A DNA stretch of 64,000 nucleotides from Enterovibrio gelatinilyticus (GCF_028683095.1 NZ_JAJUBC010000019.1:1-64000); one strand, 5' to 3'; shown: positions 54,313-63,442, counted from the stretch's first letter. Numbers and translations are program-made. Notes: generated from the sequence alone by a model not told the origin.

Positions 54313-55806
54313 TTAATTGATGTCGATGATTTTTCCGCTCGATGGCGGTGTGCCAGTGTTGCTAGCTAACGGAGGAAACTCAGCCGCGATTCTGGGTACA
54401 CGAGTGAGTACAGGGGTTCCTGTTATTGCTTCTAAGGTGGCGACTCGGCGAATGGTGGTATCTGTGAGCTCAAGTATCAACGCCATGCCACATCCCAAGA
54501 ACACGCCCCCAATAAGGCCTGCAATGGTAAAGATAATAAGAGGAAGGTTACTGGGTACACCCGGTGAATAGGGGCGGTCGATAATCTTGATACGTTTGTC
54601 TTGTTCGAATACGCCAAGTGAGCTGGTAAGGCGTGCCATTTCATGGCGTTCCAGCAATTCTTGGAATAGCTGTCGCTTCACCTCCAGGTCGCGTTCTAAC
54701 TTACGGATTTTTTGCTCCTTGCCACCGGACTGGCTGGTTTTTTCTTCTAAGGTGGCAATCATTGCACGGAGGCTGACCGTCTCTTCATCCAGTGTTTCTA
54801 CTTTGCTTCGGGCAAGTTGGAGGTTCTCCAACTGAGAGATCAAAAGGGGTTGGGTCTCTTGGCTAGAATCAATGGTGGTGCTGCTTGCAATGTCCCATAG
54901 TTTGTCAGTATCTACAGGTTGTTGTGTCGAAGAAAGAAGCTGAGTGCGTTGCTCTTCTAGGCGGCGTAAATTTCTCAAAGCACCTTGCACCAAACTGTGT
55001 TGGTCGGTATAGCGCGCTTTAAGCATGGCGAGTTCACTGCGATGCTTAACGATCTGATCTTCAATTTTGCCGATAACGGGGTTGGTACTCGATAACTGTT
55101 CATCAAGACCACCTAGGCTTCTGCGTGCGCCTGCCATCTCGGCTTGTTTCTCAGATAAGCGTTGTTTGAGTTGCTCTATACGCGCGTAGTTAGCGATTTG
55201 AAGCTCTGGTAAGCCATCTGCATGTTTGCTGCGAAAATCAGAAAGTGCGGCTTCTGCTTTGTCGAGCTCCTCACGACGATAAGTAATGTGTTCGGCAAGG
55301 AATTCGCTCGAATCCTTCATGGAAGAACGTTCAGGGGCAAGCAATTCTTCAATCACATGGTCACTGACTATCTGCAGGGTTTCTTTCATACCTTTCGGCG
55401 TTGATGAGCGGTATTCAATACGGATCACATCTTTGCCAATCGTCGACATGGTTAGCCCGTAAGACAATTTCGCGATGGTTTCATCAACCGTAACTGGGTC
55501 AGAATCGGCATCGATCATGCCTTGATCGAGCGCCACTTTACCGAGTATGTGTCGGCTATGTAGCAGCGTTTGTAGGCCACTAAAACGCTCTTTCATTTGT
55601 GATGAAACGGATAAGTCTTCAAGAAATGGATTCATTTTTGAGGTTTCTTGGATCAACATGGTTGTATGCGAGTTGTACTTTTTCGGTGTGATCAGCCCAA
55701 TTGCCGTGCCCATTAACGGAAAAATGATGATAGGCATCATGATCACGTAGCGTCGTCTCCACGCACCATCTAATAGAATCAGCAACTTATACGTTAGTGT
55801 GTTCAT
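54313..55806 (-). CDS. sypO: Polysaccharide chain-length determinant (Wzz/GNVR type, SypO-like)
   Basis: 497 residues. Two membrane helices, at about 21-41 and 430-455, frame a long periplasmic coiled coil (ITYRREELDKAEAALSDF and following, with many heptads). The C-terminal TATLEAITGTPVLTRVPR type tail lacks a kinase domain. It sets polymer length. Start ATG 55806 overlaps the upstream stop; the TTG frame from 55851 lies inside sypN. Symbol by gene order. Confidence 0.9.
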   Translation of the reverse strand: MNTLTYKLLILLDGAWRRRYVIMMPIIIFPLMGTAIGLITPKKYNSHTTMLIQETSKMNPFLEDLSVSSQMKERFSGLQTLLHSRHILGKVALDQGMIDADSDPVTVDETIAKLSYGLTMSTIGKDVIRIEYRSSTPKGMKETLQIVSDHVIEELLAPERSSMKDSSEFLAEHITYRREELDKAEAALSDFRSKHADGLPELQIANYARIEQLKQRLSEKQAEMAGARRSLGGLDEQLSSTNPVIGKIEDQIVKHRSELAMLKARYTDQHSLVQGALRNLRRLEEQRTQLLSSTQQPVDTDKLWDIASSTTIDSSQETQPLLISQLENLQLARSKVETLDEETVSLRAMIATLEEKTSQSGGKEQKIRKLERDLEVKRQLFQELLERHEMARLTSSLGVFEQDKRIKIIDRPYSPGVPSNLPLIIFTIAGLIGGVFLGCGMALILELTDTTIRRVATLEAITGTPVLTRVPRIAAEFPPLASNTGTPPSSGKIIDIN

Positions 55807-56951
55807 AGTACGTCCAACCAAGCATTGAGTGTTTGTGCACGTGCATCCCATGTATGCATGCTGACGGCGGATTGCTGTCGAGAATTTGGTGTTTGGTTGG
55901 CAGCACTGTTAAGTGCGGCTGCCATTTCATTGGCTGAATGGACAACCGACACATAATTTCGATATTCATTGATGGCGGGAAATGGCGTGCTAACCACTGG
56001 CCTACCTGCAGCGAGGTATTCGCGAAGCTTTAATGGGTTGCAGGCTCTAATTTGGGCATTATCAACGAAGGGTAATAGGCTTGCAGACCAATGCTGGCTA
56101 TAGCCGGGAAGTTCATGATGGGACTTTGGTCCTAGCAGGGTGACGTTGTTGTGTTGTGCGAGTGACAACGCCGCATCACATGGTTTTCCAATGAACACGA
56201 AGTCCCATTCGGGCATCAAATGAATGGTTTGGTTCAGCAAGTCATAGTCAAGCCAGTCGGATAGAGATCCATAAAAACCTGCGGTTGGTTTTCCATTGTT
56301 GGGAAGGTCTTCTGCTCGTTGGGCGGGTATTGAGAACAAATCATAGTCGACACCGTGTGGAAGTAATTTGGTGCGCTTGTTTGAAAAGCGTGTAAAGAGC
56401 GCTTCGCTTGCAGCTAGAATAAGGTCCGCTTTTTGAACAAGATCTTCCTCTCGTTGTGCCACTGTCATGTGGTCTACGCCCGCGAGAGAGGAAAAATCGT
56501 CACCGCAATAGTAAACCAGTGAAGACGCACCCAGTTGGTCGAACATATCGACAGCTGTGGGCAGCGATGTCCACAGGATAGGGTCATGCAGTTGAGCGCG
56601 TTCAATAATTGGAGTGAGCTGTTTTCGCAGCATACGGGTGGCGAGTTTGCGTCCTAGCGTGCTTCTCGGTGCCGGCAGTGTCGAGGGATTGACCACGATT
56701 AAGTTATCGGGTGTTTCAGTAGAACTCGTTAGGCTTAAAGGACTGTCTTTGCGCGTTTTTGCGGTTGTGCGACTAGCCGTCAGTTTACGCCATGCTCGTT
56801 TGCAATCATGGAGTGTGAAAGTAGGACGACGTAAACCGATGGAGTTGACCCACACGACTTTGCGGTCCTGCGAAAGACGACGAATTAAATGTTGAGTGCT
56901 AGATGGCAAACCGCCCCAATCTTCGCCGAAAACAATCAGATCCCGTTTCAT
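55803..56951 (-). CDS. sypN: Glycosyltransferase (TuaH/GumK-like, SypN-like)
   Basis: 382 residues. The start LIVFGEDWGGLPSSTQHLIRR is typical of a branch near TuaH; DLILAASEALFTRFSNK and PHGVDYDLF follow, then a GT-B C-terminal half with LREYLAAGRPVVSTPFP. Cytosolic. Overlaps both neighbours by 4 bases (ATGA). Symbol by gene order. Confidence 0.85.
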   Translation of the reverse strand: MKRDLIVFGEDWGGLPSSTQHLIRRLSQDRKVVWVNSIGLRRPTFTLHDCKRAWRKLTASRTTAKTRKDSPLSLTSSTETPDNLIVVNPSTLPAPRSTLGRKLATRMLRKQLTPIIERAQLHDPILWTSLPTAVDMFDQLGASSLVYYCGDDFSSLAGVDHMTVAQREEDLVQKADLILAASEALFTRFSNKRTKLLPHGVDYDLFSIPAQRAEDLPNNGKPTAGFYGSLSDWLDYDLLNQTIHLMPEWDFVFIGKPCDAALSLAQHNNVTLLGPKSHHELPGYSQHWSASLLPFVDNAQIRACNPLKLREYLAAGRPVVSTPFPAINEYRNYVSVVHSANEMAAALNSAANQTPNSRQQSAVSMHTWDARAQTLNAWLDVL

Positions 56952-57670
56952 CTTGCCATCTCCTCGTCGGTCAACGCACGTAGCACTTTTGCGGGTACAC
57001 CACCCGCGACCACATTGGGTGGTAAATCTGACGTCACAACGCTGCCTGCTGCGACAATGGTGCCGTGACCAATTGTCACGCCAGCCATAACGGACACACC
57101 CGTAGCGAGCCAGACGTCAGGCTCTAGGATAATGTCGCCCACTTGGCTGTCGAGTTCAGGCAACCCAGCTGCGCGTGCTTCTGCATTCATAGGATGTCCA
57201 GGGTATCCAGCCAAAAAGGCACGGCCTGCAATGCGAACATTGTCACCAATCACCACTTTCCGTCCGACAGCGATGGTTGTCTGCCAGCCGATATCAATAT
57301 TGTTGCCTATGAGTAATTGTGGTTGATCGTGTCCAGAAACGCGACCTGAGAACGTCGTTTGACCCGACACTCGGCAATTGTCACCCAAAGAAATGGCGAG
57401 AGGGCCGCTAACAAAAGGCATGCCGCCATAGAGATAGAGATTCTTACCCACATGTTGGAGACGTCCTTTGAATATCGGTGTCCACCATAGAGAGCGAGTG
57501 GCACTTTCCCACACATTCTGAAGCAAACGGGTGAGGTGATAGAGCGGCACAACCAGTAATCTGGGGGCTGGAATACTGAAGTGAATGCAGGCTTTGATGG
57601 CTCGGAATAAGCCGCGAGCGAGTGGGCTTGGGTTGTGCTTTAACCAATGTCGGGTTGCTTGCATATTCAT
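56948..57670 (-). CDS. sypM: Hexapeptide-repeat acyltransferase (SypM-like)
   Basis: 240 residues. Left-handed beta-helix with many [LIV]-G-x4 repeats (LGDNCRVSG, IGNNIDIGWQ, IGDNVRIAG, and GVTIGHGTIVAAGSVVTSD), ending with the family NVVAGGVPAKVLR. It probably O-acetylates the polysaccharide. Three ATGs are close; the one at 57670 has AAGGAG seven bases upstream. It starts a new transcription unit after a sigma-54 element. Symbol by gene order. Confidence 0.88.
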   Translation of the reverse strand: MNMQATRHWLKHNPSPLARGLFRAIKACIHFSIPAPRLLVVPLYHLTRLLQNVWESATRSLWWTPIFKGRLQHVGKNLYLYGGMPFVSGPLAISLGDNCRVSGQTTFSGRVSGHDQPQLLIGNNIDIGWQTTIAVGRKVVIGDNVRIAGRAFLAGYPGHPMNAEARAAGLPELDSQVGDIILEPDVWLATGVSVMAGVTIGHGTIVAAGSVVTSDLPPNVVAGGVPAKVLRALTDEEMAR

Positions 57671-57721
57671 TGTCATGCTCCTTGCCAATTCCGGTATCGA
57701 GAACGGTTTGACTATAGATAA

Positions 57722-57737
57722 AGCACGAAATGAGCCA
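57722..57737 (-). promoter_or_regulatory. Sigma-54 -24/-12 promoter before the sypM-like gene
   Basis: Minus strand reads CTGGCTCATTTCGTGCTT, with GG-N10-GC spacing, 52 bases before the start. One mismatch to TGGCAC at -24 and one at -12. Confidence 0.65.
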
Positions 57738-57834
57738 GTTTATTTATGTTTTATTTATCAATGAATTATGTGTTGGTTGTTGTGGTGTGAATGACTTTTT
57801 GTCATTTTGAATGTCAAAAAGAAAGAAGACATAT

Positions 57835-57889
57835 CCACAAACAACCTGACGGCCTCTGAAATTGAGCATCTTCAGGTTGATTGGGTATA
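57835..57889. repeat. Dispersed CAACCTGA element, copy C (both arms)
   Basis: Left arm CCACAAACAACCTGA and right arm TCAGGTTGATTGGGTATA form an inverted repeat with a 22-base interior. It lies about 100 bases past the sypK-like stop. Confidence 0.7.
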
Positions 57890-57986
57890 ATTGTCTGCTT
57901 TCTTGTCCCCTTCAGCTACGCACATCTATTGTCTTGCTGAAGGTGATAAAAATGCATTGGCATAGAAAGTGAGCTTTCAGTGTTTG

Positions 57987-59411
57987 CTAAGCGGTTTGAC
58001 CCGCCACTCGTTTTAATGACCCTTTTGGCAATAGCCCTATTTTTTGGCTGATGAGGGTTAAGCTTAACGGTGCGATAAATAGAAGAATAATTCTCGCGGT
58101 TTCCGACCAATCGTAGTGCGCGACTGCCAACCAGATAAAACATAAAGAGCCAAGAAATAGCAGCGAATAGACAGGGTATGGCAAATGATATAGCGATTGG
58201 CTGACCACGTAAAAAAGCACGAAGCGAAGGCATTGCGTAAACACCAGTGCCATCAACACACCAAACACACCATATTCATGACCCCACCACCACAATGTGG
58301 TGATCGCAATGACAGCGGCAACGGCATTGATACCCATTTGTGCGTAGGTCGTGTCGCCCGCAAAGCTGCCGAGATTGACCAGCTCCGCCATTTCTTTAAA
58401 CAACGCTGCAGCCACAAGAAAGGCGATAAATTGTGCCGCAAGTAAGTAGCTTTCTGGCAGCAGCCATGCGATAGCAAGTGGTGCGGCGAATGCCACACTG
58501 ACGGCAATGAGCATCACAGCGACTAATCCGTACCCTGTAAACCGAGTGGCTTTTTCTCTGCCATCTGGGCCATAAAGCACGTCAAAACGTTTTGGCATCC
58601 ACCACATGCCAAACGGTTGCAGCAGCAATACAACGGCAAGACCAAACTTCGCAGCGACACCGAACTGGGCGAGCTCTTCTAATGAACTCACGTCAGCAAG
58701 TACCCAGCGGTCAAGGCCATTGAGGGTAAAGGCCATGATGCCGCTTGCCATAATTGGCATGCTATAAACCAAGGCTTGTGTGGTAACGGTTCGGGAAAAC
58801 GATAAGCCCGTTTCTTTGATTTGTACCACTGTCAGGATCAATGCTTGTGCAATAGCAGCGATACAACCAGCCTCCAAAACTCCGTCGATACCTCGGCCGT
58901 TGAGCAGCATGATGATAGTGAGCGCAGCGTGAAATACTGCACGACCAACTGCAGCTGAAAAGAAAGCCATCGCGCGGTTTTGCATTCTAAGCCAACCCAG
59001 CGGAACGGCAATACAGCCTTCCAACGCCAACATTAGAAGCACTAAACGCAATTGATAAGTGGTGAGTCCACCGGGGACATAGCTATCTAATAGCGATGCA
59101 CCTATCCACCCCAATGGAATAATTACCGCACAGGTTATCAACGTGAGCGTAAATATTCTGGCGGCCATGGTTAAGCGCTCACGTTGGGTTTTACTTCCCC
59201 CTACAAAGCGATATAACGCATCTTCTAACCCCAATCCCACAAGAATACTGCCCAGCGCAGCGATACTGCTGATGATTTCCAATAGCCCGAATTCAGCTTG
59301 AGGCAGTTGATGCGTGATGAACGGTAGCATCAACAGTGAGATGCCTTTCATCAAAGCCATGCTGCTGCCATAAAGCAGAGTCTGTTTCATGACGGGCGTA
59401 AGTGGTTTCAT
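57987..59411 (-). CDS. sypK: Polysaccharide flippase (Wzx, SypK-like)
   Basis: 474 residues with about 12-14 membrane segments. It matches the polysaccharide transport family: YGSSMALMKGISLLMLPFIT at the N-terminus and LGLEDALYRF. It flips the undecaprenyl-linked repeat unit. Start ATG overlaps the upstream glycosyltransferase stop by 4 bases. Symbol by gene order. Confidence 0.9.
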   Translation of the reverse strand: MKPLTPVMKQTLLYGSSMALMKGISLLMLPFITHQLPQAEFGLLEIISSIAALGSILVGLGLEDALYRFVGGSKTQRERLTMAARIFTLTLITCAVIIPLGWIGASLLDSYVPGGLTTYQLRLVLLMLALEGCIAVPLGWLRMQNRAMAFFSAAVGRAVFHAALTIIMLLNGRGIDGVLEAGCIAAIAQALILTVVQIKETGLSFSRTVTTQALVYSMPIMASGIMAFTLNGLDRWVLADVSSLEELAQFGVAAKFGLAVVLLLQPFGMWWMPKRFDVLYGPDGREKATRFTGYGLVAVMLIAVSVAFAAPLAIAWLLPESYLLAAQFIAFLVAAALFKEMAELVNLGSFAGDTTYAQMGINAVAAVIAITTLWWWGHEYGVFGVLMALVFTQCLRFVLFYVVSQSLYHLPYPVYSLLFLGSLCFIWLAVAHYDWSETARIILLFIAPLSLTLISQKIGLLPKGSLKRVAGQTA

Positions 59412-60550
59412 CCTTGTACCTCTCGACGTGTCAGTGCAGAAGTCTTTGATTCTGCATTGGTGGCCAATGCCTCACAGATGTCCCCAAAGCAAATTTCAGC
59501 GCGATACTGTTGAGCAATCACACTGGCAGCTTTACCCAAACGCTTAAGTGAACGCATATCACTTTGTGCGGATTGCAGGGACATTGCCAATGCCGTGATA
59601 TCACCAGCTTGGTACTTTAGACAGTTCACACCGTGAGTGAGTTGGCTGTCCCAATAAGCACCGTCTTTAGGGATAATGACGCACATGCCAGCCGCCATCG
59701 CTTCAAGTATGGACAACCCAAAGGGTTCTTTCACGCTAGTAGAGACGAAGATATTGGATTGAGAGCGAATTTCATCCAAATTGTCTGGGGTTTCGTGCCA
59801 AGACACGTTCATCACATCTTGAGGCGCTTCGCTGGTAGGTAACGTGGTTTGTTCAGGACGAATAAAGCACACATGTGTGTCGATATGTTGTGATGAGTGA
59901 ATGTGTTTGAGAGCTTCAATTAACGTGTCTAGACCTTTCCACTTCAGCAATGAGGCCGCCCAAAATACAACGGCGTTATCGTATTGGCACTGGGTTGGCC
60001 ATGTGTTTTTCGGCAGGCCATTATTGAAGGTTTGAAAATGCGTTAGTTCTGACAATGCTTGGTGGCAGCCTGCGGCACTGAGCGCTGTGCAAAGAGAATC
60101 GCTGGTGGACTCGAGGTAAAACACATTATCGGCATGCAGTAAGCAACGACCGATGGTTCGAGACTTGGCAACAGGGCCATGAATCATCTGCACCAAGCGA
60201 TAGCCTAGGATGAGCTTTGCGATATATAAACCCAGGTCGACCCCCGGACCTGAGGCAGCAAGGGCGGTATCAATTCGGCCGATATAAAGTCTAAACCAGA
60301 CCAACTGTAATGCGATTAACAAATGGCGAGCAAAATAGGCTAAGCCTTGTTCCGCTTTCTCAAGCGCGACCGGCATCCATAATGCCTTGGTATAAGCTTG
60401 GGTATGACGCCATGTTTTGGTGTCTGCCGTTAACACAGACACGCGCACGTTTTTATCTTCAAGCTGGGTAAGAACGTGCTTGGTTGATACCTTTGACCCG
60501 CCAGAGAATGCGATAGGGTCAAGCACGAGAATGTGTTTGAGCTTACTCAT
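59408..60550 (-). CDS. sypJ: Family 4 glycosyltransferase (SypJ-like)
   Basis: 380 residues, GT-B fold. GGSKVSTKHVL near the N-terminus and STSVKEPFGLSILEAMAAGM with the EX7E-type motif. ATG overlaps the sypI-like stop. Symbol by gene order. Confidence 0.87.
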   Translation of the reverse strand: MSKLKHILVLDPIAFSGGSKVSTKHVLTQLEDKNVRVSVLTADTKTWRHTQAYTKALWMPVALEKAEQGLAYFARHLLIALQLVWFRLYIGRIDTALAASGPGVDLGLYIAKLILGYRLVQMIHGPVAKSRTIGRCLLHADNVFYLESTSDSLCTALSAAGCHQALSELTHFQTFNNGLPKNTWPTQCQYDNAVVFWAASLLKWKGLDTLIEALKHIHSSQHIDTHVCFIRPEQTTLPTSEAPQDVMNVSWHETPDNLDEIRSQSNIFVSTSVKEPFGLSILEAMAAGMCVIIPKDGAYWDSQLTHGVNCLKYQAGDITALAMSLQSAQSDMRSLKRLGKAASVIAQQYRAEICFGDICEALATNAESKTSALTRREVQG

Positions 60551-61803
60551 ACTGTGGCCTCCTGAGTATGGGGTTTACGGAAGTTTTTCATAAAGCGAAA
60601 CGACGCTTTTACTGGCGGTACAAACTGCCAATGGCTGATCCAGTTCGTGGTCATCGCTGGGTTATCGAGCAGCCCTTGATAAAGTGCTTCAAAGGCGCGA
60701 GTGTGTGTAGCGATAGTGAAATGCTCTTTGACGTGTTGTTGACCTTGCTGGCCAAGCTGCAAGCGCTGGTCTTGGTTCACGAACAAGTGGTAAATGGCTT
60801 GCGCCATGGCGTGCGCATTTTCAGTTGGTACAAGTAGGCCCGTTTTTAAGTGGCTAATCACGCTAGGAATGCCGCCGACTCGCGGTGCGATAACGGGAAG
60901 GCCAGCTAACCCCGCTTCTGCCAATGTCAGCCCAAAAACTTCTTCACGTGCGCCGGAAACACATAAGTCGCCACCACCACGCATCATACCCACCACATTG
61001 TGCTTCTCCCCAACCAAATGGACGAAGTCACTGAGATGTGCATCGTCAATCTGGGTTTGCAATGCTTCACGATCTGGGCCTTCGCCAATCACGACCAGGT
61101 GAATGGGCAAGCGAAGTTCACGTAATTGCTTGCATGCTTCAATCAACAAGTCGACGCCTTTGCGGTGGATAAGCGAGCACACACTAATGGCAACGAATGC
61201 ATCACTTGGTAGCCCGAGTGATTTGCGAATGTCTTCAACGGGCTGGTTGAGCAGTGCTTCTGTGTCGATACCGTTAGGGATCACTTTGCAACGATTTGGT
61301 GCGGCACCGTCAGTCAATAGTTGATCAACAACGGGCTGGCTGACACCAACGGCCATGCTGGCATGATGGAGCCCAAGCGTAATGCGATCACGAAGTGGGT
61401 AACGAGAGTGAAGGTGCAAAACAAGCGGTAATTTACGAGCCCGTGATACGAGGTTTAGCCATTGAGAAGGTGCACCACTGTTGGAATGGATAAGGGTAAT
61501 GTCGTGCTTATCAACAATGTTCAACCCCGTGTTCACTAATTTGCTGTACCCGATAACATCCCATTTAGGTGAACGCTCACCGAGCAATAGAGTGAAGTTG
61601 CTGACATACACGGGTATCGCCAGTTGGCGAATTTCGTTAGCAAGCACTTCGCTATTACACCAAAGTACTGGTTCGAATTTTGTTTTATCGAGATGCGTCA
61701 GTAAGTCAATCAGACAACGCTCACTTCCGCGGATCCAGTCATCGCCATAGTGCACAAACAGTACTTTTTGAGGAGTAGGTAGAACCTGAGGTTTGATGTT
61801 CAT
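60547..61803 (-). CDS. sypI: Family 4 glycosyltransferase (SypI-like)
   Basis: 418 residues, GT-B fold. HYGDDWIRGSERCLIDLL, then VIPNGIDTEALL, SLIHRKGVDLLIEACKQL and REEVFGLTLAEAGLAGLPVI. First gene of I-J-K, 86 bases after a sigma-54 type element. Symbol by gene order. Confidence 0.88.
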   Translation of the reverse strand: MNIKPQVLPTPQKVLFVHYGDDWIRGSERCLIDLLTHLDKTKFEPVLWCNSEVLANEIRQLAIPVYVSNFTLLLGERSPKWDVIGYSKLVNTGLNIVDKHDITLIHSNSGAPSQWLNLVSRARKLPLVLHLHSRYPLRDRITLGLHHASMAVGVSQPVVDQLLTDGAAPNRCKVIPNGIDTEALLNQPVEDIRKSLGLPSDAFVAISVCSLIHRKGVDLLIEACKQLRELRLPIHLVVIGEGPDREALQTQIDDAHLSDFVHLVGEKHNVVGMMRGGGDLCVSGAREEVFGLTLAEAGLAGLPVIAPRVGGIPSVISHLKTGLLVPTENAHAMAQAIYHLFVNQDQRLQLGQQGQQHVKEHFTIATHTRAFEALYQGLLDNPAMTTNWISHWQFVPPVKASFRFMKNFRKPHTQEATV

Positions 61804-61888
61804 TGTTATTTCCTCTCGAGCGTTGGGTTAATCCTCGGAAGCATGTTTTAGTGAACCGAGAAGATAAAGACCATTTACTCGTGTCTGT

Positions 61889-61904
61889 TGCAAAGACTGA
61901 TCCA
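61889..61904 (-). promoter_or_regulatory. Sigma-54 -24/-12 promoter before the sypI-like gene
   Basis: Minus strand reads TTGGATCAGTCTTTGCAA: GG-N10-GC with a perfect -12 TTTGCA and a weaker -24. 86 bases before the start at 61803. Confidence 0.55.
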
Positions 61905-61942
61905 ACTTTCTAATTGTTTGATTTAATGCCTTTTAAACGAAA

Positions 61943-61965
61943 TCCGCGATGCTGAGCATCGCGGA
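61943..61965 (-). terminator. Terminator after the sypH-like gene
   Basis: Perfect 10-bp stem TCCGCGATGC / GCATCGCGGA with a 3-base loop, then a T-rich TTTCGTTTAAAA on the minus strand. It separates the H-like gene from the I-J-K unit. Confidence 0.75.
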
Positions 61966-61976
61966 TAGGTAGATTT

Positions 61977-61991
61977 CTCTCATTTTGAGAG
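61977..61991. promoter_or_regulatory. Inverted repeat CTCTCA-N3-TGAGAG, candidate SypG-type enhancer
   Basis: Perfect 6-bp half sites, about 75 bases upstream of the -24 element of the sypI-like gene, the same distance as its near twin before the sypP-like gene. It may bind the sigma-54 activator. Confidence 0.5.
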
Positions 61992-62003
61992 TCACACAGA
62001 CGG

Positions 62004-63020
62004 TCACTTGGCGGCAGTGGCATAAGCCTTGAGTAATTGAGGGACAACAGCTTCGGCAGAGTAGTCTTTCTTAATGGTACTGATCGCACGCATACGCCAT
62101 TCTGCTCGCTGCACAACATCGCTATTGCGCCACTGATGGATGACCTCAACCAATCCGTTCATGTCGCCTTGCTCCAATAACCATCCGTTGTGGTTGTGCT
62201 CAATCAGCTGGCCTAGTGCTCCTACATTAAATGCCGCGACGGGGATCCCTCTAGCCATTGCTTCCAATGAAGACATAGGCAACCCTTCGGCACGCGAAGG
62301 GATCACTAACAAGCCAATTAGGTTCCATACTTTCCGCATATCACTTTGTGCACCGTGAAAAGTGAGATTTTGGGGCGCGGATTTTTCAAGGGATTTCAGC
62401 ATCGGTCCGTCGCCATAAACATGGAATTCGAGGTGTGGGAAACGCTTGGCGAGGTGCACAAAACGCTCAGGGGCTTTTTCTTTACTTAATCGTCCGACAA
62501 AAGCAATTTGATCGCCATTTGAAGCCTCGGAATCCTCCACGTTAACAAAGTTATTAGCGAGTTTTGCTGGACAAGGTATGGACTCAAGTACAGGTGTGCT
62601 AACAGCATAAACTTGGTTGGCAAGAAAGGCTGTGTGGCGGTCAACCCAGTCATAAAATTTCATTTTCCCTTCCTTTACCTCACCGCTGTGGAAAGTACTG
62701 GCACAAGTGATACCCATCATTTTTGCAATAGGGCGTGCAAGAATGCCGGCTTTATAACCATGAGTATGAATAACGTCTGGCATGTCTTTGCGAATAGCCT
62801 GCCAAAGGGAAACAATTCGCCCATCAAGAATTTGGCAATCTAGCCCATGATACAAAAGACGTTTTTGGATAGGGTGCTCGCCATATTGATTGAGAAAGAC
62901 CACGGTCACATCTGTTCGTGCGCTACTTAAACCAAGCGCAAGTTGTTCGACATGTGACTCGATGCCACCAAACCCACGGCTATCCAATACTATCCAGATC
63001 TTCTTCTTTAGCGTTGCCAT
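62004..63020 (-). CDS. sypH: Family 4 glycosyltransferase (SypH-like)
   Basis: 338 residues, GT-B fold. DSRGFGGIESHVEQLALGLS at the N-terminus, DVIHTHGYKAGILAR, and SRAEGLPMSSLEAMARGIPV. It is transcribed alone from a sigma-54 type promoter and ended by a terminator. The sypA-G part that precedes sypH in V. fischeri is not next to it; an epimerase gene is. Symbol by gene order. Confidence 0.85.
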   Translation of the reverse strand: MATLKKKIWIVLDSRGFGGIESHVEQLALGLSSARTDVTVVFLNQYGEHPIQKRLLYHGLDCQILDGRIVSLWQAIRKDMPDVIHTHGYKAGILARPIAKMMGITCASTFHSGEVKEGKMKFYDWVDRHTAFLANQVYAVSTPVLESIPCPAKLANNFVNVEDSEASNGDQIAFVGRLSKEKAPERFVHLAKRFPHLEFHVYGDGPMLKSLEKSAPQNLTFHGAQSDMRKVWNLIGLLVIPSRAEGLPMSSLEAMARGIPVAAFNVGALGQLIEHNHNGWLLEQGDMNGLVEVIHQWRNSDVVQRAEWRMRAISTIKKDYSAEAVVPQLLKAYATAAK

Positions 63021-63442
63021 GCCGTCACCTTTGTTTGAATTGGGACTTTAGAGTTAAGACAGAAGCAAAGTTAGTGCCATATCATTAACCTTCTTATTTT
63101 TTAGCTTGTTAACTGGGTTTTTCATGAAAAGCCCGAATTGAAACTCATCAAAATGACAACGGTTATCGCTTGTTCTTTCAAAGCGCATGTCAAATTGACG
63201 AAGTGAGTGAGGAGCGCTTGAAGATGTCGCCGATTTTCGAACCATCAACCTAAATAGAGATAAACAGAAATCTTGCTTAAAGGTTTTTTTCGATATTAGA
63301 AAGTGAGTACACCCCTGACTTTCAAAGGGCTGAGCGTGAAAAGAACAAAAAACTGGGATGATAACGGATGACGTCGAAATAAAACTTGGCAAACACTTTG
63401 CAGTAGGCCTGATAGTTATCTCAATAATTGATAGAGGCTAGT
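63021..63442. other. Divergent intergenic region sypH-like / epimerase
   Basis: 422 bases. A sigma-54 element for the left gene is at 63064-63079. A 112-codon minus frame (63054-63392) has no family pattern and overlaps this promoter, so I do not call it. Confidence 0.7.
63064..63079 (-). promoter_or_regulatory. Sigma-54 -24/-12 promoter before the sypH-like gene
   Basis: Minus strand reads ATGGCACTAACTTTGCTT: TGGCAC-N5-TTGCT, a full consensus match with GG-N10-GC, 44 bases before the start. Confidence 0.85.

Larger units (their letters stand above)
57671..57986. other. Gap where sypL would be expected
   Basis: 316 bases between the K- and M-like genes hold a sigma-54 element, a hairpin AATGAC / GTCATT (57790-57806), the repeat copy C and no membrane-protein remnant that I could find. 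In V. fischeri sypL lies here. Confidence 0.65.

Noticed and set aside
63054-63392. 112-codon minus frame before the sypH-like gene.
   Set aside because: Overlaps the full-consensus sigma-54 promoter and lacks a family pattern.
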